Shown: positions 7,158-12,509, numbered from the stretch's first letter. The stretch is 15,896 bases of DNA from Acidobacteriota bacterium (GCA_020853255.1 JADYZI010000351.1:1-15896), one strand, 5' to 3'. Program-made: numbers and translations. Notes: generated by a model from the sequence alone, not told the origin.

Positions 7158-7371
7158 TACGCCAGCCTGTGCTTGTGCTGATCGATCCCTGAACTCAAAA
7201 ACCGACGTAGGTAAAAATGGCTGGAGCCGATTCGCGGTGCGGTAGAGGTATCCTGTGTTTCCGGCGATGCAGCACCCGGGCTTCAAAGTTGGCTTCATGT
7301 CGAAGCTCGGGCTTCGCGGCGACGAAGGGGAAGCGCAATCGGCGGTTCACCGATCTCGTGAAAAATTTTTA
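7158..7371. other. intergenic stretch without a gene
   Basis: No supportable coding region on either strand. It holds two overlapping small dyads: CCCGGGCTTC (7275-7284) against GAAGCTCGGG (7302-7311), 9 of 10, and the tight hairpin CGAAGC-TCGG-GCTTCG (7301-7316). No T-tract follows on either strand, so neither is a convincing terminator. Confidence 0.5.
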
Positions 7372-7401
7372 TTGACAACTTTGTTGCAGAGATGATACAA
7401 T
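7372..7401 (+). promoter_or_regulatory. near-consensus sigma-70 promoter
   Basis: TTGACA (7372-7377, perfect -35) and TACAAT (7396-7401, 5 of 6 for -10) are 18 bp apart, preceded by an AAAAATTTTT tract (7361-7370) resembling an UP element. It points at the 129-aa gene starting at 7429, with an expected leader of about 20 nt. It is the best promoter match in the window. Confidence 0.75.
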
Positions 7402-7428
7402 GTTTTGTCGATAGGAGTCACAAAAATT

Positions 7429-7818
7429 ATGAACAAGCGATGGACAACATATAGCGGGCTTAGTTCGAGAAGCCGCAAGGAGCGGCTGCGTGTTTCGTTG
7501 AGGAATGGTGACATGGCGATCAACGACCAGGCATACAGTGCAATGGGCCGGCCCGAAGCGGTCGAGCTGCTTTTCGATCAGCTGAACAAGATCATCGGCC
7601 TCAGGCCGGCCCCGGCCGACTTGCAGAACGCGGCCGTTGTTGGCCGGTACCAGCACGGCCGGACCTATCACCGCCTGAGTATTGGCCGCTTCTGCAGCTA
7701 TTTTGGTATTGATGTCCCGCATCGCATCCAGTTCGAAGACGCCCATGTCGATGCTGACGGAATCATGGTGCTCAGCCTAAAAACCGCCGTCCTCAGCGAC
7801 GACCCCCGCTGTAAGTAG
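7429..7818 (+). CDS. uncharacterised 129-residue protein
   Basis: A small soluble protein with no domain I can name. The start ATG 7429 is chosen because AGGAG lies at 7413-7417 and a strong promoter lies at 7372-7401; an in-frame TTG at 7405 is less likely because it leaves almost no leader. Visible features are a basic N-terminus (SRSRKERLRVSLRNG, 13-27), then INDQAYSAMGRPEAVELLFD (31-50), IIGLRPAPAD (55-64), a central basic/aromatic part with RFCSYFGI (87-94), and a C-terminal beta-rich segment DADGIMVLSLK (108-118). The 'xIGLRPA' and 'DGIMVLSL' strands and the even spacing suggest a small beta-rich binding fold, possibly a DNA-associated regulator, but this is a guess. It stands alone between two mobile-looking regions. 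Confidence 0.75.
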   Translation: MNKRWTTYSGLSSRSRKERLRVSLRNGDMAINDQAYSAMGRPEAVELLFDQLNKIIGLRPAPADLQNAAVVGRYQHGRTYHRLSIGRFCSYFGIDVPHRIQFEDAHVDADGIMVLSLKTAVLSDDPRCK

Positions 7819-7827
7819 CCGCCGGCC

Positions 7828-7941
7828 TCTTCTTCTTTTGCGAACTTTGCGTTAGGCCCCTTTGCCTCCTTTGTGTTCGACCCTGTTGTTTTAACACAAA
7901 GGCCGCGAAGCTGAAGACACAAAGGGCACAAAGGTATTTTG
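7828..7941 (-). repeat. CTTTGTG-type dispersed repeat, copy 1
   Basis: Read on the minus strand from 7941, this starts CAAAATACCTTTGTGCC and ends in a GAAGAAGAG tract. It aligns with 14988-15099 on the plus strand, strongest over the first 50 bp (about 42 identical by eye). It contains a perfect 10-bp inverted pair, CCTTTGTGTT (7868-7877) and AACACAAAGG (7893-7902), with a 15-nt loop. It begins 10 bp after the stop of the 129-aa gene. Confidence 0.75.
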
Positions 7942-7990
7942 CGTTTCAACTGTCCGGTTTCCGGTTGGCCAAGAAGGACCGGCGGGAATG

Positions 7991-8028
7991 ATACGCATTG
8001 TATGTTGATCGCTGCATACAATGTGTAT
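7991..8028 (+). promoter_or_regulatory. double dyad operator upstream of the controller-like HTH gene
   Basis: Two copies of ATAC-N5-GTAT lie at 7991-8003 and 8016-8028. The two are also mirror images: ATACGCATTGTATG (7991-8004) and CATACAATGTGTAT (8015-8028) pair at 13 of 14 positions around a 10-bp centre. The whole block is 62 bp before the HTH start. A TACAAT at 8017-8022 inside the right dyad and a TATAGT at 8026-8031 are possible -10 boxes. Two adjacent palindromes before a small XRE gene is the layout of restriction-controller operators. Confidence 0.7.
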
Positions 8029-8092
8029 AGTTTTGAGCTTTCCACGCCTTTGCAAAGGAGTCGTACCGACACCTTTTCGGCCCAATTGGAAT

Positions 8093-8329
8093 ATGCTCAA
8101 CCGTCCCCTGATCAAGGACTTCGGCAAACGAATCCGCACCATGCGAACCGAACGCAGCCTCTCCCAAGAAAAACTAGCCGAACTAACCGGCTTCCACCGC
8201 ACCTACATCGGCATGGTCGAACGCGGCGAGCGAAATATTTCGCTTGCGAACATCGGTGTCTTTGCCGCGACGTTCGAAATGAGTGTATCTGAGCTTTTTG
8301 ATTTCGACACAAAGCGAGGTGAACGCTGA
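8093..8329 (+). CDS. XRE-family HTH protein, restriction controller (C protein)-like
   Basis: A 78-residue DNA-binding protein from ATG 8093. Nearly all of it is one HTH_3/XRE domain: LIKDFGKRIRTMRTERSLSQ (6-25), EKLAELTGFHRTYIGMVERG (26-45), ERNISLANIGVFAATF and SVSELF. The forms 'HRTYIGMVERGERNIS' and a final 'SELF' are typical of C proteins that time expression of type II restriction genes. The longer frame open upstream would run into the operator region and adds no family sequence, so the internal ATG is preferred; the ribosome site is weak. Its TGA overlaps the ATG of the nuclease gene by one base (TGATG), so the two are translated together. It probably binds the double dyad at 7991-8028. 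A solitary XRE regulator is the alternative. Confidence 0.85.
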   Translation: MLNRPLIKDFGKRIRTMRTERSLSQEKLAELTGFHRTYIGMVERGERNISLANIGVFAATFEMSVSELFDFDTKRGER

Positions 8330-8796
8330 TGCCCGACCAGTCGTTCACAATCACCCGCAAAAACAATGCGACCGAAAAGGAAGGAATCCAGTATATGGAA
8401 TCCCTGAACGCGGGCTTCTTTTTTGTAAATAGGGACGAGCGCAAGCGAATTTTGGAATTACTGGACCAGCCAAAAAATTTCGCAAGGTCGTTCGATATGG
8501 TGCTTGTTCCAAGACTTGCGGGAGCCGCACTTTCAATCGAGGCAATCGAAACTCACATAGATGAAATTACGCTTATCGAACTCAAATGCACACGGGCTTT
8601 TCTCCCCAATAATCCCAAAGGCTTCTTCTTCGGCGCAACCCAAAACGAATTCGATTTCGGCGAACGCCTCGACGATAAATTTCGCTTCTGCTTCGTCTGC
8701 CTCAATCCTGCATCCATGTCATACGCGCTTTTATCGGTAACAGAGCTCGAGCAGGTTATTCGGACAAGAAGAATTCAATATCAGATCAACCTGTGA
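8329..8796 (+). CDS. probable PD-(D/E)XK nuclease, restriction endonuclease-like
   Basis: A 155-residue protein with a PD-(D/E)XK pattern: D56 in FDMVLVPR, and E84-x-K86 in TLIELKCTRA, with 27 residues between D56 and E84. After it comes GFFFGATQNEFDFGE (98-112), close to the 'T-x-NE' motif that follows the nuclease core in DUF3883-type and several restriction enzymes, and then a hydrophobic strand FRFCFVCLN. It could cut DNA at a specific site. It is translated from a one-base overlap with the controller-like HTH gene, the arrangement seen for C and R genes of type II restriction systems. No methyltransferase gene is in the window, which is odd if it is a restriction enzyme. It is short for a stand-alone endonuclease but has no sign of truncation. 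Family membership is from motif reading and the specificity is unknown. Confidence 0.65.
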   Translation: MPDQSFTITRKNNATEKEGIQYMESLNAGFFFVNRDERKRILELLDQPKNFARSFDMVLVPRLAGAALSIEAIETHIDEITLIELKCTRAFLPNNPKGFFFGATQNEFDFGERLDDKFRFCFVCLNPASMSYALLSVTELEQVIRTRRIQYQINL

Positions 8797-8813
8797 TATT
8801 CGGGGAAGCTTTT

Positions 8814-9444
8814 CATCGCATAGCGATGCTTGATTGTAGCCGTGGGTTTTAACCCACGGAGGTTGATGAACGAAGGAACGTCGCGTCAGCGACGATTGAT
8901 TTATCCAAACAAAAAACGATCATCGTATTCGATTCCATGAAGATGCAACAATGATAAATATTCATCTTCAAATGTTTGTTTCTTATGATGCTCGCGCTGA
9001 TTTTGAATGTAACGAACAACGCGGTCTATTTCAGACCGCGAGACCGAGAATACGCCGTAACCATCTTGCCATGCGAAATTGCGCATTTCCGGAAATTCAA
9101 TATGGATCCATTTCGAAGAATCGCCTTTCAAGTATTTGGCAATTTGGCTTGGTGACAGCGAAGTTGGAGAACCGATCAAGGCATGGGCATGATTGTCGAT
9201 GCCGCCGACTTGGATAGCGGTCATTTTATGCTTGCGAGCAATTCCTCCGATATATGCCCAGACTCGATTTTCGATGTCGGGGCTTATCCAATCAATGCGG
9301 TTCTTTGTGCTGAATACAAAATGGAAATAGATTTGCGAAAATGTGTTTGCCATTTGGTCAATTGTCGCTGACGCGACATGTTTTCTTTCTGTTGTTTCCC
9401 GTGGGTTGAAACCCACGGCTACAGTCACTTTGCCGCTACGCGGC
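8814..9444. mobile_element. RAYT transposase gene with inverted REP hairpins on both sides
   Basis: Three hairpins lie on the left: CATCGC-ATA-GCGATG (8814-8828), CCGTGGGTT-TT-AACCCACGG (8840-8859) and CGTCGC-GTCA-GCGACG (8879-8894). Three matching ones lie on the right in reverse order: TGTCGC-TGAC-GCGACA (9363-9378), CCGTGGGTT-GA-AACCCACGG (9399-9418) and GCCGC-TAC-GCGGC (9432-9444). The flanking GTAG on the left and CTAC on the right show the REPs point in opposite directions. The transposase lies between, at 8901-9353. Confidence 0.85.
8901..9353 (-). CDS. REP-associated tyrosine transposase (Y1/IS200-like)
   Basis: A 150-residue HUH single-strand transposase. Family marks are MANTFSQIYFHFVFSTKNR at the start, the metal-binding HUH motif H55-A-H57 in IDNHAHALIG, FAWQDGYGVFSVSRS (93-107), and Y115 in VRYIQNQREHH, the expected catalytic tyrosine. 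The ending (FEDEYLSLLHLHGIEYDDRF) is standard, so the gene appears complete. The frame is open far upstream, but that part is the REP flank and carries no family sequence, so the start at 9353 is chosen. The flanking REP hairpins are its likely substrates. It sits between the nuclease gene and a small gene of unknown function and may have split an older locus. Confidence 0.92.
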   Translation of the reverse strand: MANTFSQIYFHFVFSTKNRIDWISPDIENRVWAYIGGIARKHKMTAIQVGGIDNHAHALIGSPTSLSPSQIAKYLKGDSSKWIHIEFPEMRNFAWQDGYGVFSVSRSEIDRVVRYIQNQREHHKKQTFEDEYLSLLHLHGIEYDDRFLFG

Positions 9445-9451
9445 TGTTTGG

Positions 9452-9727
9452 TCAATTGGCGGGCCACAATTCCAGGGGTTCCCATTTTGACCAGACGAAG
9501 GCTGTTTCGGGGTCTTGGAGGACGTCTTCGCGGGTGAGTCCATCCCAAAGGTCATCGTCGCCGTAGCTTTGCGAGCGGATGTCGAGGAGCCATGGGCGGT
9601 CGCCGGCGTAGCCGTCGAAGAAGAGCATTGCGACTTCGCCGCGGGTAAGCGGTATGCCGCCACCGGGGCCGGTTAGGGGGCGTTTTAGGATTGTTTGAAC
9701 TACGTCGGGCAACTCAGTCGATATCAT
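9452..9727 (-). CDS. uncharacterised 91-residue protein
   Basis: A small soluble, acidic protein that I do not recognise. It has no signal peptide or membrane segment. Features that favour a real gene are a well-spread composition with many aromatic residues and a clean tail: EVAMLFFDGYAGDRPWLLDI (31-50), SYGDDDLWDGLTREDVLQD (54-72), and FVWSKWEPLELWP (77-89). The start ATG 9727 has only a weak GGAA upstream. The stop is 8 bp from the rightmost REP hairpin of the transposase element, and 41 bp upstream lies the end of the vsr fragment on the same strand. The Trp- and Asp-rich C-terminus resembles small immunity or anti-restriction-like proteins in style only; no function is claimed. Confidence 0.6.
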   Translation of the reverse strand: MISTELPDVVQTILKRPLTGPGGGIPLTRGEVAMLFFDGYAGDRPWLLDIRSQSYGDDDLWDGLTREDVLQDPETAFVWSKWEPLELWPAN

Positions 9728-9768
9728 TTTCCGAGAATACGCAGGGTGTCAGAATAGTCCAAATTCGA

Positions 9769-9879
9769 CTATCTCGTGAGGATGAGTTCGGGTTTGGTGT
9801 TTTTGGGGCGGTTGGCTCTCATTAGGCGCGAGACGGTTTCGTTTTTGGGAACTGGCGAGCGTTTGTCGCGGATGTACAT
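9769..9879 (-). pseudogene. vsr: N-terminal fragment of a Vsr-like DNA mismatch endonuclease
   Basis: A 36-codon minus-strand frame from ATG 9879 to TAG 9769-9771 reads MYIRDKRSPVPKNETVS then RLMRANRPKNTKPELIL-TR. This matches the N-terminus of Vsr family proteins, where 'MSR-x-R-x-KNTKPE-xx-LR' precedes the zinc and catalytic parts. The catalytic domain, about 100 residues, is absent downstream, and no frame restores it before the next gene. Vsr nicks at T:G mismatches made by deamination of 5-methylcytosine and is normally encoded beside a cytosine methyltransferase. The fragment therefore hints that a modification system once lay here. A chance match is possible since it is short, but the motif is specific. 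Confidence 0.6.
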
Positions 9880-9988
9880 TTATTCGAGATTAACAGGATC
9901 GCGAAGCGGCGCGGGATAGGCGGGCGGCGAGAAATGGCAGAAAGGACGGAAAACGACGGAATGAACTGGAATTTGCGAAAAGTTGTTA
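9880..9988. other. intergenic stretch, nothing recognised
   Basis: No gene, promoter or dyad of note. With the vsr fragment and the 5-prime ladder repeat it forms the 393-bp space between the 91-aa gene and the four-helix-bundle gene. Confidence 0.5.
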
Positions 9989-10113
9989 GGCACAAAGGAC
10001 AAATAGGACAAAAATGACAAAATGGACTAAACTTTTGTCACGTGGGAATCATGTCAGCCTTTTTCTTGATCGACTAAACTTTTGTCGTTCAAGTTCTTTT
10101 TTGTCCTTTTCCC
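9989..10113. repeat. 9-bp-periodic GGAC ladder, 5-prime side of the four-helix-bundle gene
   Basis: GGAC, GGAC, TGAC, GGAC occur at 9997, 10006, 10015 and 10024, exactly 9 bp apart, separated by A-rich spacers. They are followed by ACTTTTGTC. The 15-mer GACTAAACTTTTGTC occurs twice as a direct repeat (10025-10039 and 10072-10086), and TGACAAAA (10015-10022) pairs with TTTTGTCA (10033-10040). The right half (to 10113) is T-rich with GTCC at 10103 and roughly mirrors the left half. The same ladder appears past the gene at 10701-10758. Confidence 0.8.
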
Positions 10114-10120
10114 TTGAATC

Positions 10121-10681
10121 ATGAAAGATGGTTTCATTCTACCGCATGGCGGTTATCAAAAGTTGCTTTCTTATCAACGGGCCGAGGTCGTTTATGATGC
10201 GACCGTTAAGTTTTGCGCTGATCTTTTGAATAAGCGAGACAGGACGGTTGATCAGATGGTGCTGGCCGCGCGGTCGGGGAAGCAGAGTATTGCTGAGGGC
10301 AGTATGGCGAGCGGCACTTCGACGGAAACTGAGATAAAGCTGACGAACGTTGCCCGGGCAAGCCTTGAGGAACTGCTGATCGATTATCGCGATTTTCTGC
10401 GCACGCGCAGCATGACAGAGTGGCCGAAAGACCACCGATATACCGTTCGATTGCGGGAACTGAATAGGACACCCGACGCGACCTACGAAACATTTCGCAA
10501 GGCGGTTGAAAACAACGACCCGGAAATTCGGGCGAACGCGATAATCGGCCTGATCAAAGTCACTAACTATTTGCTCGACCAACAGATCCGACGTCTAGAA
10601 AAAGACTTTGTCGAGAAAGGCGGCCTTCGCGAGAGGATGTATCAGGCAAGAGTGGAGCACCGGGCTAGGGGACGGCGTTGA
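10121..10681 (+). CDS. four-helix-bundle 'suffix domain' protein (TIGR04258-like)
   Basis: A 186-residue helical protein of the family related to the 23S rRNA intervening-sequence S23/Avd fold. Marks are the N-terminal FILPHGGYQKLLSYQRAEVV (5-24), the core RTVDQMVLAARSGKQSIAEG (41-60), SMASGTSTETEIKLTNVARA (61-80), SLEELLIDYRDFLRTR, and the C-terminal suffix FVEKGGLRERMYQARVEHR (164-182). The bundle is thought to oligomerise and bind nucleic acid; members occur in rRNA inserts and as accessory proteins of diversity-generating retroelements. No reverse transcriptase is nearby. No ribosome site precedes ATG 10121; the start is set by the conserved LPHGGY segment. It is bracketed by matching 9-bp GGAC ladders, suggesting that gene and repeats form one unit. 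Confidence 0.85.
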   Translation: MKDGFILPHGGYQKLLSYQRAEVVYDATVKFCADLLNKRDRTVDQMVLAARSGKQSIAEGSMASGTSTETEIKLTNVARASLEELLIDYRDFLRTRSMTEWPKDHRYTVRLRELNRTPDATYETFRKAVENNDPEIRANAIIGLIKVTNYLLDQQIRRLEKDFVEKGGLRERMYQARVEHRARGRR

Positions 10682-10700
10682 CGGGGTCTGTTGGGTGAGC

Positions 10701-10758
10701 GGTAAAGGACGAAAAGGACGAAGGTGACCGAAAGGACATAAGTTTAGGAAAGGGACGA
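10701..10758. repeat. 9-bp-periodic GGAC ladder, 3-prime side of the four-helix-bundle gene
   Basis: GGAC, GGAC, TGAC, GGAC at 10707, 10716, 10725 and 10734, again exactly 9 bp apart and in the same order as the 5-prime ladder, followed by ATAAGTTTAGG. The latter is close to the reverse complement of ACTAAACTTTTGTC on the other side. It starts 20 bp after the gene's stop codon. Confidence 0.8.
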
Positions 10759-10836
10759 CGAAGATGCCCATCGTTCTTATTCTCAGATGGCGTATTTTTT
10801 GACGGCTCTTGCAACCTCAAGTATTCTTTTCGCACG

Positions 10837-10841
10837 AGGAG
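10837..10841 (+). promoter_or_regulatory. ribosome binding site that fixes the dienelactone hydrolase start
   Basis: AGGAG lies 8 bp before ATG 10850. A start at 10787, 21 codons earlier in the same frame, lacks such a site and would bury the twin-arginine signal further inside the protein. Confidence 0.75.
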
Positions 10842-10849
10842 AAAAAAAT

Positions 10850-11737
10850 ATGGAACGTAAAACGGCTGATGAGTATCCGCAGGAGTTGTTGGATCTTTTT
10901 CATGAATACCAGCATGGCGACATGGACCGGCGGGATTTTTTGAACAGCATTGGAAAGTTCGCTGTCGGCGGGCTGACGGCGGCTGGCATCCTGGCTAGTT
11001 TGACGCCAAATTTTGCATGGGCGCAGACGGTCGATCCGCAGGACAAGGATCTGCGGGTCGGTTATGAGACGGTCGAATCACCGGCGGGGAACGGCTCGAT
11101 CAAGGGTTATCTTGCGCGGCCGGCAAAGGGAAAGAAGTTTCCGGCCGTCCTCGTCATTCACGAGAACCGTGGGCTGAATCCGTATATCGAGGACGTTGCG
11201 CGGCGGTTGGCAAAGGCCGGGTATATGGCGTTCGCACCGGACGGTTTGACATCGGTCGGCGGTTATCCGGGCGATGAGCAAAAGGGCGTGGCGCTGTTTC
11301 GCACCGTGGACGGCAAGAAGATGACCGAAGATTTTGTCGCGGCGGCGATGTGGCTGAAAAAACGGCCCGACAGCACCGGCAAGCTCGGCGCGGTCGGTTT
11401 CTGTTTTGGCGGCGGTATGGTGAATCAACTCGCAGTGCGGCTGGGCAAAGACCTGAACGCCGGTGTCGCGTTCTATGGCCGGCAGGCCGGCGTCGCAGAC
11501 GTGCCGAAGATCTCGGCCCCGTTGATGTTTCAGTACGCGGGAGCCGACAAGGGTTTGAACGCCGGTATCGAGGCGTATGAAGCGGCACTGAAGGCCGACG
11601 GGAAAAAGTTTGAGAGCTTTATGTACGAAGGCAAGCAGCACGGATTCCACAATGACACTACACCGCGATACGATGCCGAGGCCGCAAAACTGGCCTGGGA
11701 GCGGACGCTTGGGCATTTTAAGAAGTATCTCAAATAA
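10850..11737 (+). CDS. Tat-exported dienelactone hydrolase family protein
   Basis: A 295-residue alpha/beta hydrolase of the dienelactone hydrolase (DLH, COG0412) type. A twin-arginine signal is visible: RRDFL at 27-31 and a hydrophobic stretch to about 58 (FAWA-QT), so the folded enzyme is exported. The catalytic set is present: E105 in VIHENRG, the nucleophile C185 in GFCFGGG, D233 in AGADKG, and H264 in GKQHGFHND. Cysteine as nucleophile is the DLH norm. Residues 19-58 form a pre-signal and signal region, as seen in many Tat-DLH proteins of Acidobacteriota and relatives. Family enzymes open lactone rings or cleave esters; the substrate is unknown. It follows the ladder repeat and precedes the secreted DUF4440 gene. 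Confidence 0.9.
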   Translation: MERKTADEYPQELLDLFHEYQHGDMDRRDFLNSIGKFAVGGLTAAGILASLTPNFAWAQTVDPQDKDLRVGYETVESPAGNGSIKGYLARPAKGKKFPAVLVIHENRGLNPYIEDVARRLAKAGYMAFAPDGLTSVGGYPGDEQKGVALFRTVDGKKMTEDFVAAAMWLKKRPDSTGKLGAVGFCFGGGMVNQLAVRLGKDLNAGVAFYGRQAGVADVPKISAPLMFQYAGADKGLNAGIEAYEAALKADGKKFESFMYEGKQHGFHNDTTPRYDAEAAKLAWERTLGHFKKYLK

Positions 11738-11742
11738 GCGGC

Positions 11743-11826
11743 TTGTTCGTGTGATCTCGCGCGCTGTTTGTTCGTGTAAGGAAACCGGGACCACCAAATG
11801 CACGAAAGGGCACGAAACGCACTAAA
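11743..11826. repeat. TTCGTGT / CACGAAA repeat block
   Basis: TTGTTCGTGT occurs twice (11743-11752, 11768-11777). Past a short unique part come CACGAAA at 11801, CACGAAA at 11811 and CACTAAA at 11820. CACGAA is the complement of TTCGTG, so the two halves can pair imperfectly. It fills the space between the hydrolase and DUF4440 genes. Confidence 0.65.
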
Positions 11827-11853
11827 AGCAGGGCCATTCGGAGGCGAGAGCGT

Positions 11854-12291
11854 ATGAATCCACTTCTTTCGATCGTAATTCTGGTGCTGGGCATTTCGTC
11901 GATCGCCTTTGGGCAGTATAAAAAGGGCAGTGTTGAAGAGAAGCTGATCCAGTTGGACAAGGCGTGGACGTCTGCGGAATTGAAGGGTGACAAGCGGGCT
12001 GCCGGGGCGTTGGTCTCGGCCGATTTTGTCGGGACGACGCAGCGGGGTGAAGTGCAGAATAAGGTCCAGTACATTGCCTCGGTGGTGCCGAATGCTGATA
12101 TGGTCAAGTCTGACGAATACAAGGTGACCATCTACGGCAATACGGCGGTGATGACGCATCGCTCGACCGTGTCGGGTGTGCGGAACGTTCAATTTCGGAG
12201 TACGCACATCTGGATGAAACGCGGCGGCAAGTGGCTGATCGTGGCCCATCACGGCAGCCTGATCGCGCCGCCCGAGGAAGAATCGCAATGA
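11854..12291 (+). CDS. secreted DUF4440 / SnoaL-like (NTF2 fold) protein
   Basis: A 145-residue protein with a Sec signal peptide (MNPLLSIVILVLGISSIAFG-QY, cleavage near 20). The mature part has the DUF4440 pattern: EEKLIQLDKAWTSAELKGDK (28-47), LVSADFVGTTQRGE (53-66), YGNTAVMTHRSTVSG (94-108) and the ending WMKRGGKWLIVAHHGS (120-135). The NTF2-like cone binds small hydrophobic ligands; no catalytic residues can be assigned. GGAGG at 11840-11844, 9 bp before ATG, is a good ribosome site. Its stop overlaps the next start (ATGA at 12288), so the two genes are coupled. Confidence 0.85.
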   Translation: MNPLLSIVILVLGISSIAFGQYKKGSVEEKLIQLDKAWTSAELKGDKRAAGALVSADFVGTTQRGEVQNKVQYIASVVPNADMVKSDEYKVTIYGNTAVMTHRSTVSGVRNVQFRSTHIWMKRGGKWLIVAHHGSLIAPPEEESQ

Positions 12292-12509
12292 CGCCGGAAT
12301 TTGAACAGATGATGCACGATCCCGATCTCGAGGCGGAGCGCGGGCCGGGGGGCACGCTAATTTTTGTGGACGGCAGCGGGTACTGTGTTGTCGGGCCGGA
12401 GTTTGTTAGTGTTGAAGAAAGCGATTGTTTTGCCTACGGCGAAACGCGCGAACAGGCGATAGCGAATTACGCGGCGAGGACGAGGGCGGAAAATGACAAG
12501 GAGAGATAA
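12288..12509 (+). CDS. uncharacterised 73-residue protein
   Basis: A small acidic protein with no family that I recognise. It begins within the DUF4440 stop codon (ATGA), a sign of a real coupled gene. Visible segments are GGTLIFVDGSGYCVVGPEFV (21-40), a compact beta-like stretch, then EESDCFAYGETREQAIANYA (43-62) and a basic helix ending NDKER. The 'GETREQAIANYAART' helix resembles the end of HicB-type antitoxins, but there is no HicA partner and the first strand pattern is different, so this is a weak resemblance. The stop codon lies exactly at the edge of REP-like copy C. Confidence 0.6.
   Translation: MTPEFEQMMHDPDLEAERGPGGTLIFVDGSGYCVVGPEFVSVEESDCFAYGETREQAIANYAARTRAENDKER

Noticed and set aside
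7104..7298. Minus-strand frame of 64 codons overlapping the toxin-antitoxin promoter
   Set aside because: It would cover a clear promoter and operator, and its sequence has no family pattern.
9354..9548. N-terminal extension of the RAYT frame by 65 codons
   Set aside because: The extension translates REP hairpins and overlaps the 91-residue gene; the family start is MANTFSQ at 9353.
9989..10113. CRISPR array
   Set aside because: The repeated units are 9 bp or 15 bp without regular 30-40-bp spacers, and no cas genes are present.
10121..10681. Diversity-generating retroelement (four-helix-bundle protein as Avd)
   Set aside because: There is no reverse transcriptase, template repeat or variable repeat in the window.
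10787..10849. Earlier start of the dienelactone hydrolase
   Set aside because: No ribosome site, and it would place a second hydrophobic stretch ahead of the Tat signal; AGGAG supports 10850.
11078..11803. Open frame of 241 codons on the minus strand
   Set aside because: It is opposite the dienelactone hydrolase gene, whose catalytic motifs are complete; the reverse frame has no recognisable domain.
11530..12288. Open frame of 252 codons on the minus strand
   Set aside because: It covers the hydrolase end, an intergenic repeat and the DUF4440 gene in reverse, which a real gene would not do.
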